The position numbers and the translations under genes are program-made. The notes beneath the pieces were generated by a model. It did no database searches, was not told where the DNA came from, and saw only the letters and a program-made list of their open reading frames with translations. A stretch of 64,000 nucleotides of DNA from Lepiota brunneoincarnata (lineage: Eukaryota > Basidiomycota > Agaricomycetes > Agaricales > Agaricaceae): contig JAEBUN010000016.1 of NCBI GenBank assembly GCA_023014365.1, positions 620,001 to 684,000 on the forward strand, read 5' to 3'. Below, one piece after another: positions 35,120 through 45,859 of the stretch (position 1 is the first letter of the stretch; the number at the start of each line of letters is the position of its first letter).

Positions 35120-38100
35120 GTCTCCTCCCGATGGGAGAGGAAATCCATCACTACACTCTTTTGCATTTCCGCTATCCATCATCCATCGTTATGATCTCCC
35201 TTTCGGTATTCTCCCACTCATTTTAACTTTCTCGGCGTGGTCGGTATACAACTCTCATCGGATATACGCTCTCGGATACCCCTTTTCATTCACCTCAATT
35301 ACTTCCCCGGCTTTGTTATCGGGACACTTCAATTCGCTCACATCAAAGGCAACCATTCAAACCAGTAAATCTTGCATTATCAGCGCCACATTTGAATCTT
35401 CCTCGGCGACGCCCTGAAGGCTCTACCACCTACTGCGCGTTACAAGGGCATGAATATAGCACGCCATCGCTTCGTGAGGGTGATGAATTTGGGGCCAAGG
35501 GTAGGACTGGAGGGCGTAGTTCTGAACCAAAACACGTGTAATATATTAGAAGCCAACGAGGATATAGATTTGCCTGACTCTGGTGTGGCCGGCTTGTTTG
35601 CTCTGCAGGTTGAAAATAAGAGTTGGTGCGGGAGGTATGGTTTCGGCAACTAGATGATTGTCTGGATCCATCATGCGCTAACACGGGCGCCGTGAATACT
35701 CCATGACACCACTTGATCATTGACCCCACTCCCAGGGGAGGAGACCAACAGGTGGGGAATTCCTCCCTCGTCGGAGGGCGCTCGCTGCGGGGAAGCCCCG
35801 AAGCTTGTTCCAGGACGATGTCGGTGACATCTCGAGGGATGGATTCCTTGTTGATACGACGCTGGGAAACATTAGATTGGGCAAGAGATCGAGCGTCAGA
35901 AGACCATGAATTTGGGTGACGTGGGCATCTTCTCCGAAATCTCTATGATCAATCCTCCGAGTGCCGTAGATTGGTGTGTGTGAAACATCCGGGCGATGGA
36001 GCCCAGGGAGGGGAATCGTATATAGAAGTGGGATTCTCAAGGGGTATCTTTTTTTTTTTTTTAGGTTCCGCTGTGGGCGGTGTGATGGATCCTTCCCGTG
36101 TAACTTTCGTTGTTGCTTCTTTCGCGTGGGCTTACCCTGGATGGCCGGCGGGATCGTCTTTCCGTATGTGCGTGGGTGTGTGTGTATGAATTATGAATTG
36201 CAAAGAAGTACTGTGAATATAGTATGTGTGTGATACATCACGTATGGAACCACGATGATCTTTTTTTTTTTCGTTGTTGTATTCTTTTTTTGGGGGGATC
36301 TCGTTTCTTGATTCTGATCTTGATGTTTGACGCAGTTATAAGGAGTGGTGGATTTCCGATGGATGTTTTCTGATGGGGTTGTGGGAGCCTATCATTGGGG
36401 CGTCACTGCCACTGGTGAATTGGTTGGGCAAGCTTTGCCCGCCTGTGTGTGCGTGTGTGTGTGTGTGTGTATGTTTGCTTTGTTTGTTTCGCCTACCCCC
36501 GGCTGTGGTTAAGCGAGGGAAGTCCGTCGGAGGGCGCGGAGATCCTCGCGCAGGTGGCCATGTGCAACTCAAAAGTTTTTTTGGGTTTGGGCTGTGACGT
36601 GATATATATGGGTGGATAGGGCGGGAGCGATGTGAGGGAATATTTGTGGGTTGACTGGTTGTGATGTCCGAGCTGGGCGTTTGTAGTAACGTTTGGTGGC
36701 GCCAGCGGCCGGGGGAGGGGGAGGGTATTTGTACGGTGCAGAGCTGAGGTTTTTTTTCCTCCTCTTTCCCCCCCCCTCCTCCTCCCTCCCTCCCGTTTTC
36801 CCGTATGAACCGCGTACGGCTATTTGAGTGACAGGCGGTGTTGGCTGTTTTGCTGGATTTGTGGTTGATCATCCGATAACGGGTATGCATGGCCTTGGAA
36901 TTGTTTTACCGCACGGTTGGTTCTAGCCCTCTTGAAGGGAAAGGAAGGCACCATTTTCTTTCCAGATGTTTTTTTTTTTTTTTTTTTTGAAATCTTGTCA
37001 TCGGGGATCGGGTAGGTCCATGGGTATCGATGAGTGGGATGTGAGCACTAAGCCAAGGTGGGGGGGTTGGCAGCGGCGGCCGGGCTACCTGGAAGGAAGT
37101 CGAACATTCAATGGACTCGGAGCAGCAGTCCTTCTGGGGATTGGGATGCTCGGCATTTTGCGATCAAGTTGTAGGTTTGTTGATGTTCTTTGCCGATGAC
37201 AAGTATAGCCTTTTTCGAAGTGGAATACGGTTTATGTCTTTTCTTTCTTCTTCTCCCCCCCCTCCGGTAACGGTCAGAATAGTTCAGAGGAGGGGTATAG
37301 GCATTTGGCTGCTTCTCTCCTGGTATTTGTTGTTGTTCCCCTAACATCTTAATACCCCGGGGGTGTGTGTGCGGTTGAACAAAAGTGACAGAGGAAGCAG
37401 TGTTGTGGCTCGCTCGAAGATCCCCATTTAGGAACAATTTCTCAAGCTGCGTTTTTGAATCCCCGACTGCCGAGCGCCCGCTGGCTCAAAAGCCTTTTCA
37501 AGTCCTGGGCCGTGGGTTTAGGGCCCCTGTAGGTGGCGAAAGCGAACGTTGGCATCCGATTAAGAAAATTTTCTTCACCCCCCATCAGCCTACTTGGTGG
37601 GATGAGACTATTTAGAATCGATGAAACCTTGATGATAGCCCAGTCTGCTCCTAGTCCCTTAGTTCTTTTGCCGGCCAACAGTCCCGATCACGCATGCTCT
37701 CTCGATATAGTAGGGCCTCAGTCGTGTTGGCGAGTGCGAAGAGTATCCTGTGTGATGTTGGGAATACTCGGGACCTCGCAAAACAAGAAAGGTATGTTCT
37801 AAATGATACGACGATATCAGGAAGAGGGGTTTGTGTCATGTTCCAGAGCTCAGCTGGAACTTGACGCGGGGTCGGATCGACATATTTATCATGACCAGGT
37901 AAGAGAAGTTGGGAGTGGCACAATGTTTAAGAAGCCGGGAGAATCTCTTCACTAGTAGATTGCAATCTCTACCACCGAGGGGGAGGCAACTGCTCTTTCT
38001 TTAAGTATGGCTATGTCGCGAACTCTTTCAAGACATGTATGTATGTGCGGCCCTCCACCCCGGTACCTCGCTAACGCAAGCTGCAATTGAATAGGGGGAG

Positions 38101-40280
38101 AGCTGTGTGCTTGCAGCTGAAGTTCGACTGTTCATTGACAGTTGCGATTCGAGATCAAGATAGTTCTAGGTAATCCACTGAATCGTTACTCCATGCTCTT
38201 TTTTGAATCCGCCTGAGGATTTGTCTGGCTGCTGGGTGTGTTTGAATGCCTGGAATCAGGATGTAGTGTATTTTGGTTAGTCGAGCGATTCTGACATCAT
38301 AGGCACTGATATGAGGTTCCAGAGATATCAGAAACCGCAGCAAGCTATTGCATAAGCCACAATACTGCTCCTTGATTCTGCAGATCAAAGGAGGGTGGTC
38401 ATCCTAGAAAGCAGACTTCCAACGCCTAGTTAGCTCAGTGTGCATGAGAAGCAGCCGGAGGAAGAATTAGAACTGGATTTACTTGGTCGAGGAGCCATCT
38501 GCTAGTTCATGAGTTGTTGGATAGGGGACATAAAGGATATTTATCCATAAAACTTCGAGGGAAATTAGGGGGGTTTTGTTCGTTATAGATGAGGGGTGGG
38601 GGTCACACGTGACTTGGTTGAGTGTATTATGGTGTTGAGTGCTCGACGAGACTGGATACTGTGTTCATGGATTGGAGAGGGCTCCTGTTTGGTAGACTAG
38701 GGGAATGATCATAAAAGTTGTGCTCGCGGATCATCGACTTCAAATTATCGACAGCCTCCCACGGGAGCAAATGAGAACTGCTGCCTATGAACAGTCTTTG
38801 GTGTTACCCAGCAAGGACGCAGGCTGAAAGGCTCTAGGTTGGGCATGAGTGCCCTCAACCTTGAGGTATAAGGGGCACCCTTTTGCAGTTGAATATCAAT
38901 ATTATGCTACCTGTTGGGTTGCGAGAACAAATAGCGTCATAACTACACGGTTACGGCCTAGGCGCATTCATGAGCTACCAAAGGATGCAAGCGGATAACT
39001 GCAGAGTCGCAGATACTCTCCTTTCCGCATAGATAGGTCAACGACTTGGTTTGTGTTGCAAGACTATCTGAGGACGGCTGGCAGATGGCATCAGTGGGAA
39101 GGTAATCGAATAAGAGTAAAATTTTGTGCCGGGGACCATGATATGCCCCCCACCAGTCCCAGTCCTATGGGAATCCGGCTAGCTTGGATGTTCAACCTGC
39201 ATCGGGTTTGGCTTGCTGCCCTGGGAAAATATTCTCATGGCTATACATGGGTTGGCTTGTCGGTATTTGAGAGGCCGGGGGGAAGACCTGCCTTCTAGAT
39301 TCTGGTTGTGTCTGACCCGAATAGACTAGCTTCCTTATAGGTGGTTTTTGATCCGCCATTTCTAAAGATAACGGCTGATAGAGGCGTGGTAAAAGATATG
39401 GATTAGATGCCGATAAACTAAGGTCACAAGGTGCTGGGAGCTGTGTCGTGAGGGAGGTTCGGACAATTAGCTCAAACGTACACGGGGCCTAGAGTGCGCT
39501 AGTCCAGCGAAATGTGGCAATGTGCAAGAGAACCACCAACGGCCCTCAGAGCTTTCCCTTGATTAGCGAGAATGAGTGAGTGGGAGAGGGATACACAACA
39601 GGACCTGTTTGACTCTCCCGTTTTTGGGCGTTGGGTGGAGCGAGAAAAATTCTAATGATGGAGTTTCTGGTCACAAAACAGCGTCATAGTATTGTCTGGC
39701 AGTGTGTGATCTGTATCCTGGACGACGTCTTCGTTTCCCTATCATTTGGTAGCAACAGTGGTGCCAGCAGGATGGTTTGATTCACGAATTAATTAAATGT
39801 GAAACCGAACGACGAGGTGTACGTCAGTAGTGATCAGTCGCAGACAATTTGAGAAAATCCGAGGTCCCAATTGATCCCAGAAGGGGCAATGGCGAGATGC
39901 CAAAGGCAAATTTCAAATTTGGGGGGCATTCCAGAATCGAGCCAGATGGCACCTGATAGCACCATCTGGGAAAACCTCCCAACCCTATCCTAAGTACTGT
40001 ACATCATGATTTGACTTTCGAATGAATCAAGACCCAAGCTGTCCAAGAAGACTTTTTTCGTGATGCCCCAGGTCTGGAGCCTCTCAAACAAAGGTTGAAC
40101 TGAGTGGTTACAGCAGACTTGGGGGCAACGTGCAAACTGAACGTATGCATCAGAGTCTAAAGCAAGGCTAAAGGTGGGCGTCTTTGGAAATGCACTTCAC
40201 CATCCCATTCAAATCCACTCTTACGAGTACATCAGTAAGTCCGAGTATCTCGAGCTCTGTTCCGCCGCATTACAAGTAGC
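35120..40280. other. Right part of gene island, no supported gene
   Basis: More than 5 kb with only short ORFs. Simple repeats include a (GT)n run at 36444-36472 and T runs at 36049-36062 and 36969-36988. A minus ORF at 38155-38388 (HISAYDVRIARLTKIHYILI) looks somewhat coding-like but is unassigned. The segment near 38400-38490 repeats 7690-7790. Confidence 0.4.
36444..36472. repeat. (GT)n microsatellite
   Basis: Near-perfect GT dinucleotide run with one GC interruption. Confidence 0.9.
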
Positions 40281-40289
40281 CGAAACGGG

Positions 40290-40975
40290 GTGATATTCCT
40301 GGAAGATCCAAGTTTTCTGAACTTGTTTGATGATATCATCGATCTCGGTTCTGGAGCAAGTGAAATTAGCGTTCTGCAGCAGCCACTTCACCATATGGGC
40401 TTTAAAGCAATGTTATGGAGTTTCTTTCCCAATATGATAGTTGAATTGTCTATGTCAAAGGGGAGCGCAATGCAGCTGTGGATGCCCTGTCACAGACTAC
40501 CTTGCAGGATGCAGAGGCCCTTGCAGTCCCATCTGGGGGGGCTTGGTGTTGCATGGTGGCCCTGTCCATATCATTAGTGGAGAATGTGAGTACTGTGCTG
40601 TTGGTCTCTGCAGATGGTGAATTGCTTGACACAATTCATGGGATTTATGCTTCAGACCCTTTCTGCCAACATTTGCTTGCAGCAAGCCCTTGCCCAGATG
40701 GTGTTTCCATATAGGATGGGCTGTTGTTCATTGCTGGATGACTGGTGATCCCCCAGGTTAAACATGTATGTGAGGCATTGTCTTTCCTTGCTCATGATGT
40801 TTTAGGCCATTTTGGGTTTATGAAGTCTTATGGGTCCTTGCAGTCTTTGTATTACTGGCTGGGCATGCATTGGGATCTCAAAGGTGCTTATGTCCCTTTC
40901 TGTGAAGATTGCCAGCACAACAAGTCCTCCACATGCTGTATGGAAGGTCCACTACATCTACTGCCAGTCCCTGGC
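40290..40975 (+). pseudogene. Gypsy RNase H/integrase relic
   Basis: The plus strand, with stops and frame changes, reads AVDALSQTTLQD (end of RNase H). It continues with VKHVCEALSFLAHDVLGHFG, YWLGMHWDLKGAYVPFCEDC and QHNKSS, the HHCC zinc-binding segment of a Ty3/gypsy integrase. It stops at GPLHLLPVPG, where an LTR fragment is inserted. It marks the right border of the gene island. Confidence 0.75.
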
Positions 40976-41130
40976 TGTAAGGGGACTGGTGTCAAGCACC
41001 CCCCCTTATGTAAGGTACATCTAGAGATCTGTGATTGGGTATCCAAGTTTGGCCTCTCTAGCCAATACCTGATGCCCAAGCCCAGCCTCAGCCTTTGGCT
41101 ACCCCCATCCCAAGCCCAACCCTACATACA
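40976..41130 (+). mobile_element. Truncated LTR of the gag-only element family
   Basis: Starts TGTAAGGGGACTGG and follows the first ~155 bp of the LTR seen at 1868-2189 (read on its minus strand), including GGCCTCTCTAGCC. It then loses similarity. It cuts the integrase relic. Confidence 0.75.
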
Positions 41131-41144
41131 ATTGATTATGGGCC

Positions 41145-41345
41145 TTAAGAATTTGCTGCATGCAGTACCACACACTGCCATCACCCTACTGCACATTACC
41201 ACCATGCTACTGTGATATTGCTGCCACCTTGCTGTGACAGAACTGTCACTTTACTGCACATTACAGCACATTGCCACCATCTTACTGTGATACCACTGTT
41301 ACTTTACTGCACATTACCACACATTACCACCACATTACTGTGACA
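41145..41345. repeat. Degenerate TACTGCACATTACCAC satellite
   Basis: Irregular tandem copies of a ~20-40 bp unit (ACTGCACATTACCACC, TTACTGTGA). Same family as 1485-1625. Confidence 0.7.
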
Positions 41346-41364
41346 TTGCTGTTATTGAGCCTTG

Positions 41365-41712
41365 AGCATATTCCAATATATGTTGATGGGTATCTTGGAC
41401 CATAATCAATTTATTACATGATAGCTCTCATAAATCATTTTTAATTCTGAACTTTATGTAATATATGTTGACAGGTACCTCAAACCATAATTAATTTATT
41501 GCACAGGAACTCTCATAAAATGATTTTTAATTCTGAACTTCAGGCAATATATGTTGATGGGTACCTTGAACCATAATTAATTTATTACATGATAACTCTC
41601 ATAAATGATTTCTACTTCTGAGCTCTAGATATATGCTGACAGGTACCTTAAACTATAATTAATTAATTGCATGATAGCTCTCATATGATTTTTGATTCTA
41701 AACTTCAGATAA
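41365..41712. repeat. ~85 bp tandem satellite, about four units
   Basis: Successive units place TATGTTGA(T/C) at 41381, 41466, 41552 and 41634 (spacing 82-86 bp), each followed by GGTACCT..ACCATAATTAAT and CTCATAAATGATTTTTAATT. The array resumes at 56178 after the inserted elements. Confidence 0.85.
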
Positions 41713-41830
41713 TACTGTTGTAGGTTGGTAGGTCAGGTGGGCAACAAGCTCAGACAGTCACATCAGTCACTGTGTTCCCACTAGCAAATACTCAAACTCC
41801 AATGTTGATACATCATTCTACTGTAATATA

Positions 41831-42168
41831 TGTTAAATAAAGTGACAGATCACTTATTAGTTAGTAATGAATTATAATATATAAGTAATTAGTTGTTATG
41901 TACACCCATCCCTTGGGGATGTCAATTAGTGGACACCAAGTTTCACACCTTCTGTCCATTTTGACAGGATGGGACCTTAGACTAGCCAAATCCTATTATG
42001 TGAAGGGGAGTTACATATGAAGAACCTTTACACTTGACCAAATCAGTGGGCTTATCAAATCATGCTATTATTAACAATGTGTGAATACATCAGTGATTGT
42101 TGATCAACTCAAGCTAGTGACTAGTGATCAGTGTGTCACTGATACTATTGGCTCTACTCAGTTCAACA
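41831..42168 (+). repeat. Copia 5' LTR (338 bp)
   Basis: TG...CA, matching the interrupted 3' LTR over its length. The region ATTATGTGAAGGGGAG here shows the uninterrupted target used by the nested gypsy. Confidence 0.92.
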
Positions 42169-42183
42169 GGTTATGGGCCCTGG
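42169..42183 (+). promoter_or_regulatory. Primer-binding site, initiator-tRNA-Met anticodon arm
   Basis: GGTTATGGGCCCTGG directly follows the LTR. It is complementary to the anticodon arm of an initiator tRNA-Met (anticodon CAT), not to the 3' end, which implies half-tRNA priming as in Drosophila copia. Confidence 0.6.
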
Positions 42184-42264
42184 CTCTACACCATTTTAAT
42201 CATTGATTGTTGGGGATACTGCTGCATATTGCTGCTACTGTGACTATTGGCTTATTGCCATCAT

Positions 42265-42324
42265 ATTGCGAGTTTATTGCGATTTTATTGCGCTTTTATT
42301 GCGAGTTTATTGGGGATTTATTGG
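42265..42324 (+). repeat. 11 bp direct repeats in copia leader
   Basis: Five units of ATTGCGAKTTT-type sequence at 11 bp spacing between the primer site and the gag ATG. The first four carry a CpG. Confidence 0.8.
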
Positions 42325-42332
42325 ATATCACT

Positions 42333-42948
42333 ATGTCTGACTCAGTCAGTGCTAGAATTACACCTCTTACCAACTCCAACTATGGAGAGTGGTCAGGTGA
42401 AATGCAGGCATGGTTGATGTCAAAGGGATTGTGGAATGTGGTCAGTGGGAAGGAGAAAAAGCCTGAAAAGGATCAGGGGAATATAGATGCTTGGGAATTG
42501 AAGGTGCAAAAGGCTGCTGGTGACATATATCTGTTACTGGATTGTGACCAGAGGGTGCATGTTCAAGATTTAGTGGGGGATCCAGTTGAAATGTGGAAGA
42601 AGCTTGAGGAGGTGTATCAGTCCAAGAAACCTGGTGCTTGATTCAATGCATATGATGATCTCTTCTCCATTCATAAGAATGATGAGGAATCATTAGTTGA
42701 TCTGGGGACATGAATAGAGAAGGCAATAGCAACTACATATACAGGATTTATGTCCTACCAAGTTCACCATTACCAATCTTGATGAGGAACTACAATGCAT
42801 GGTGTTGATTCAAGCATTACCAGAGGACTATGTGCACCTGTCGACAGCACTACTGCTACAGGACAAATTGACCAAGTCAACTGTTCTTGCTGCCTTCTGA
42901 AATGAGGACCTCAATTGTCAAAAGCGAACAGAGATAGCCAATCGGGCA
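42333..42948 (+). pseudogene. Copia gag (UBN2-type), several TGA stops
   Basis: Starts MSDSVSARITPLTNSNYGEW (ATG 42333), continues GEMQAWLMSKGLWNVVSG and VEMWKKLEEVYQSKKPGA, typical of the UBN2 gag domain. It is broken by TGA at the positions of Arg in GA(R)FNAYDD, GT(R)IEKA and AF(R)NEDL, plus a small frame change near 42760. It would coat the element RNA. Confidence 0.85.
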
Positions 42949-44420
42949 ATGGTGGGAGGCTTTGGAGGAAAGAAAAAGTGGAAATCAAAGACACCAGGGG
43001 TTGTAGTCACTTGCTATGTCTGTGGCAAAGTGGGGCATATTGCGAGAGTGTGTCATGATTGCAAAGACAAAGTTGGGACAAATACAGCAGAGGCACACAG
43101 AGTTGAGGAAAGTGGGGAGAAGATGCCAGAGTCAGCTCATGTGGCAAGTACTCTTTCTGGTTTTGAGGTATGCTTTACATCATTTAATAGTTTCCATTGG
43201 ATTATAGATACAGGGGCCTCTTCTCATATGACCCCTCATAAAAGCTGGTTACAAGATTACACTCCATTTAGAGTTCCTGTTCAACTTGCAGACAACAGTA
43301 TTGTATATTCAGAGGGTATTGGACATGTTATTTTCAGACCAGTTATTAATGGAAAATTAGAAAGAGATGTTGAATTTACCAGAGTACTACATGTTCCAGC
43401 ATTACAGAGTAATCTTCTTGCTGTTCTATACTTAACTCTTCATAAAGGGATTGATGTTCACATTTCTCTTGATAAACTACAGTTCTTCCAAAAAGACCAA
43501 TTACTATTTACTGGTTCAGTTAAAGGTACTACTGGTTATCTTGATGGTTCTACTGTAGAAAATATAGAAAATGTTCATATTGCATCAACTCTCCCTCTGA
43601 ATCTATTTCTGTGGCATAAATGGCTTGGGCATCACAACTACAAGGACATCAAACGGATGATCAAAAGTGACATAGTTAGTGGAATGACAGTAAGCTCATC
43701 TGAGAAGCCTGATCCAATCTGTGAGCCATGTCTAGCAGGAAAAATGCATGCAAACCCATTCCCCCCTTCAGAGCATAGAGCATCACAGTCATTGGAACTT
43801 GTTCACTCTGATCTTCACCAAGTATCAGTAACATCATTGGGTGGTTTCAATTATTGAGTTACATTTATGATGACTTCTCTTGATTTCAGGTTGTCATACC
43901 CTTAAAGAGAAAGAGTGATGTATTTGATGCATTCAAGTGGTTTAAGGTGTTTGCAGAAAATCAAACTGGACACACTCTGAAAACCTTCTGATGTGACAAA
44001 GGGGGTGAATATATGGGATCAAACTTTATCAAGTTCCTTGATGATTGTGGCATTGCTAGACAATATACTGTGCAAAATAGGCCACAACAAAATGGTGTTA
44101 CTGAACAAGCAAACAGAACACTTAATGAAAGGATCACAGCTATGATCTCAGAAGCTAATCTGTCAAAGGGGTACTGGGGTGAATGTCTTGCTGCACTTGT
44201 TCATGTTTGGAATCACTGTCCCACATCTGTACTGCCAAGTATGACACCATATGAGGCATGGTATGGCAAGAGACCTGATGTCAGTCATCTTAGAGTTTGG
44301 GGGTGTATTGCATATGTCCATACCCAAAAGGATAAAAGGTCACCACTTGGGAGTCATATGGAAAAGTGTGTATTCATTGGGTATCCTGAAGGATATAAGG
44401 GGTGGAAATTTTACAATCCT
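42949..44420 (+). pseudogene. Copia zinc knuckle, protease and integrase
   Basis: A CCHC knuckle CYVCGKVGHIARVC (from 43012) is followed by protease WIIDTGASSHM (about 43200, catalytic DTG) and the GAG-pre-integrase HHCC region (LWHKWLGH, CEPCLAGKMH). After a TGA and a one-base loss near 43865-43870 come KRKSDVFDAFKWFKVFAENQ and DKGGEYMGSNFIKFLDDCGI, then RPQQNGVTEQANRTLNERI (integrase catalytic Asp/Glu region). The frame is cut at FYNP by the CACTA-like MITE. TGA stops sit at Arg positions (S(R)F, TF(R)CDKGG). Confidence 0.88.
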
Positions 44421-45054
44421 CACTTGAGACTGAAGACAATACAAGGGCCCTGTAGAGGGTGCCATAAATATTCCCATGTGTTCAAAATGCACTGACAAAT
44501 GTACAGGCCTCACAAATGTGGTCACAGAGAAAAACTATAAATCTAGATTTGTTGTTCCCATTTAGTTGGTTCATAGAGTTTATGTCTGTGAGCCACCTTT
44601 TTTTGAACAATTTGAATTGCCTCTGCAACCATCATTTATTCACCCATTGAGTTAGGACCTATGATTGGGTAAGCAGTACATGTCCATTCATTAATTTATT
44701 TTAACAATAGTGGCCAAATATATCTGCTCTAATGAATGGGCTGAGAGAATATGCAAGGTCACTATTGTTAAAATGGATGAACCAAATATGTGGGCCTTGC
44801 TTATCTAACCCTAAGTTCTAATTCAATGGCTGAATAAATGATTGTCACAGAAGTAATTCAATTTTTCTAAAAAAAGGTAGCCCATACTTATAAACACCAT
44901 GAACAACCTGAATGGGAACAATAAATCTAGTTTTATAGTTGTTCTCTGTGACTACCAATATATGAGACCCATACATTCATCAGTAGAGTTTGAATATATG
45001 GGAATGTTTATGGCACCCTCCATGGGGCCCTTGTATTGTCATCAGTCTCAAGTG
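44421..45054. mobile_element. 634 bp CACTA-like MITE with long inverted repeats
   Basis: The ends are CACTTGAGACTGAAGACAAT and its inverse ATTGTCATCAGTCTCAAGTG. Similarity of the two arms extends about 150 bp inward. It is flanked by CCT on both sides (44418-44420, 45055-45057), a 3 bp target duplication. Removing it joins FYNP to VTKKTVISE in frame, restoring the copia integrase. No transposase is encoded. CACT ends with a 3 bp duplication fit the CACTA (EnSpm) superfamily. Confidence 0.85.
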
Positions 45055-45397
45055 CCTGTTACAAAGAAAACAGTTATCAGTGAGTGTGCAGAGTTTGATG
45101 AGCATGTTGGTTTAAATGGTCCTCTCCATCACCAATTGCAACCCAATGATATAAATGATAAGGAACCTGTTCCACCAGCCCCTGAACCAATCTTGGTACC
45201 ACTCACTGACCCATTGACTCCATGTGTACAAATACCACCAACTGGACAAGTTGAAGCAAATGATAAACTGGATGATAACATCAGAGAAGGCCTACCAAGT
45301 GAACCTGAAATCGACTCTAGACTAATTGCTATTTGAAAGCCCAAATGGAATGTGGCACGCCCACTAGGATATTGGAAGCATAGAGAGCCTAAACCAC
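45055..45397 (+). pseudogene. Copia integrase C-terminal/linker region
   Basis: Continues VTKKTVISECAEFDEH from before the MITE, then a Pro-rich linker (VPPAPEPILVPLTD) to YWKHREPKP. One TGA at IAI(R)KPKWN. It ends at solo LTR A. Confidence 0.75.
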
Positions 45398-45859
45398 TGT
45401 AAGGGGACAATCCACAAACACCCCTAAGCCTCCCAGCACACTGTACATCCCCCCTTTCAAACGTTTACACCCCAAACATAACCAGAATGCACCAGAGGTC
45501 CCCTCACTGCCCAGTTAAACCCCTCCCTTCACCCTCTACACCCTCCTTAACCCTCACCTGCTTCCTCCCATTTCCTGTAGACTTCAGACTGTTATCTTCA
45601 CTCCCCACACTCATTTTAATCACACCTGGCCTTGTGCAACACCCAGACACCACCGTCAAGCCTTGTTCAATTTATATTGATTATATAAGTCAAGTATATA
45701 CATAGTTTTCGCCTGCAGGGGTTCCCTCATCCTATTCTCTTAGGATTTCCCTGCAGGTATGGACTCCCTACTTAGCTCACAGATTAATAATACTTAGGAT
45801 TTCCCTGCAGTGACGTTTCGGCTCCCTGAGTTGTCCGAACCCTCCAGGTTGCCCTAACA
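45398..45859 (+). mobile_element. Solo LTR (462 bp), family A
   Basis: TGTAAGGGGACA...CCCTAACA flanked by a perfect 5 bp duplication ACCAC (45393-45397, 45860-45864). Same family as 4427-4885. Confidence 0.93.

Noticed and set aside
38155..38388. Minus-strand ORF resembling a helical bundle (HISAYDVRIARLTKIH)
   Set aside because: Faint resemblance to TFIIS N-terminal-type helices only; too short and isolated to call a gene.
41145..41345. Regular-looking repeats considered as CRISPR
   Set aside because: Units are contiguous, irregular and without unique spacers in a eukaryotic context; a satellite explains them.
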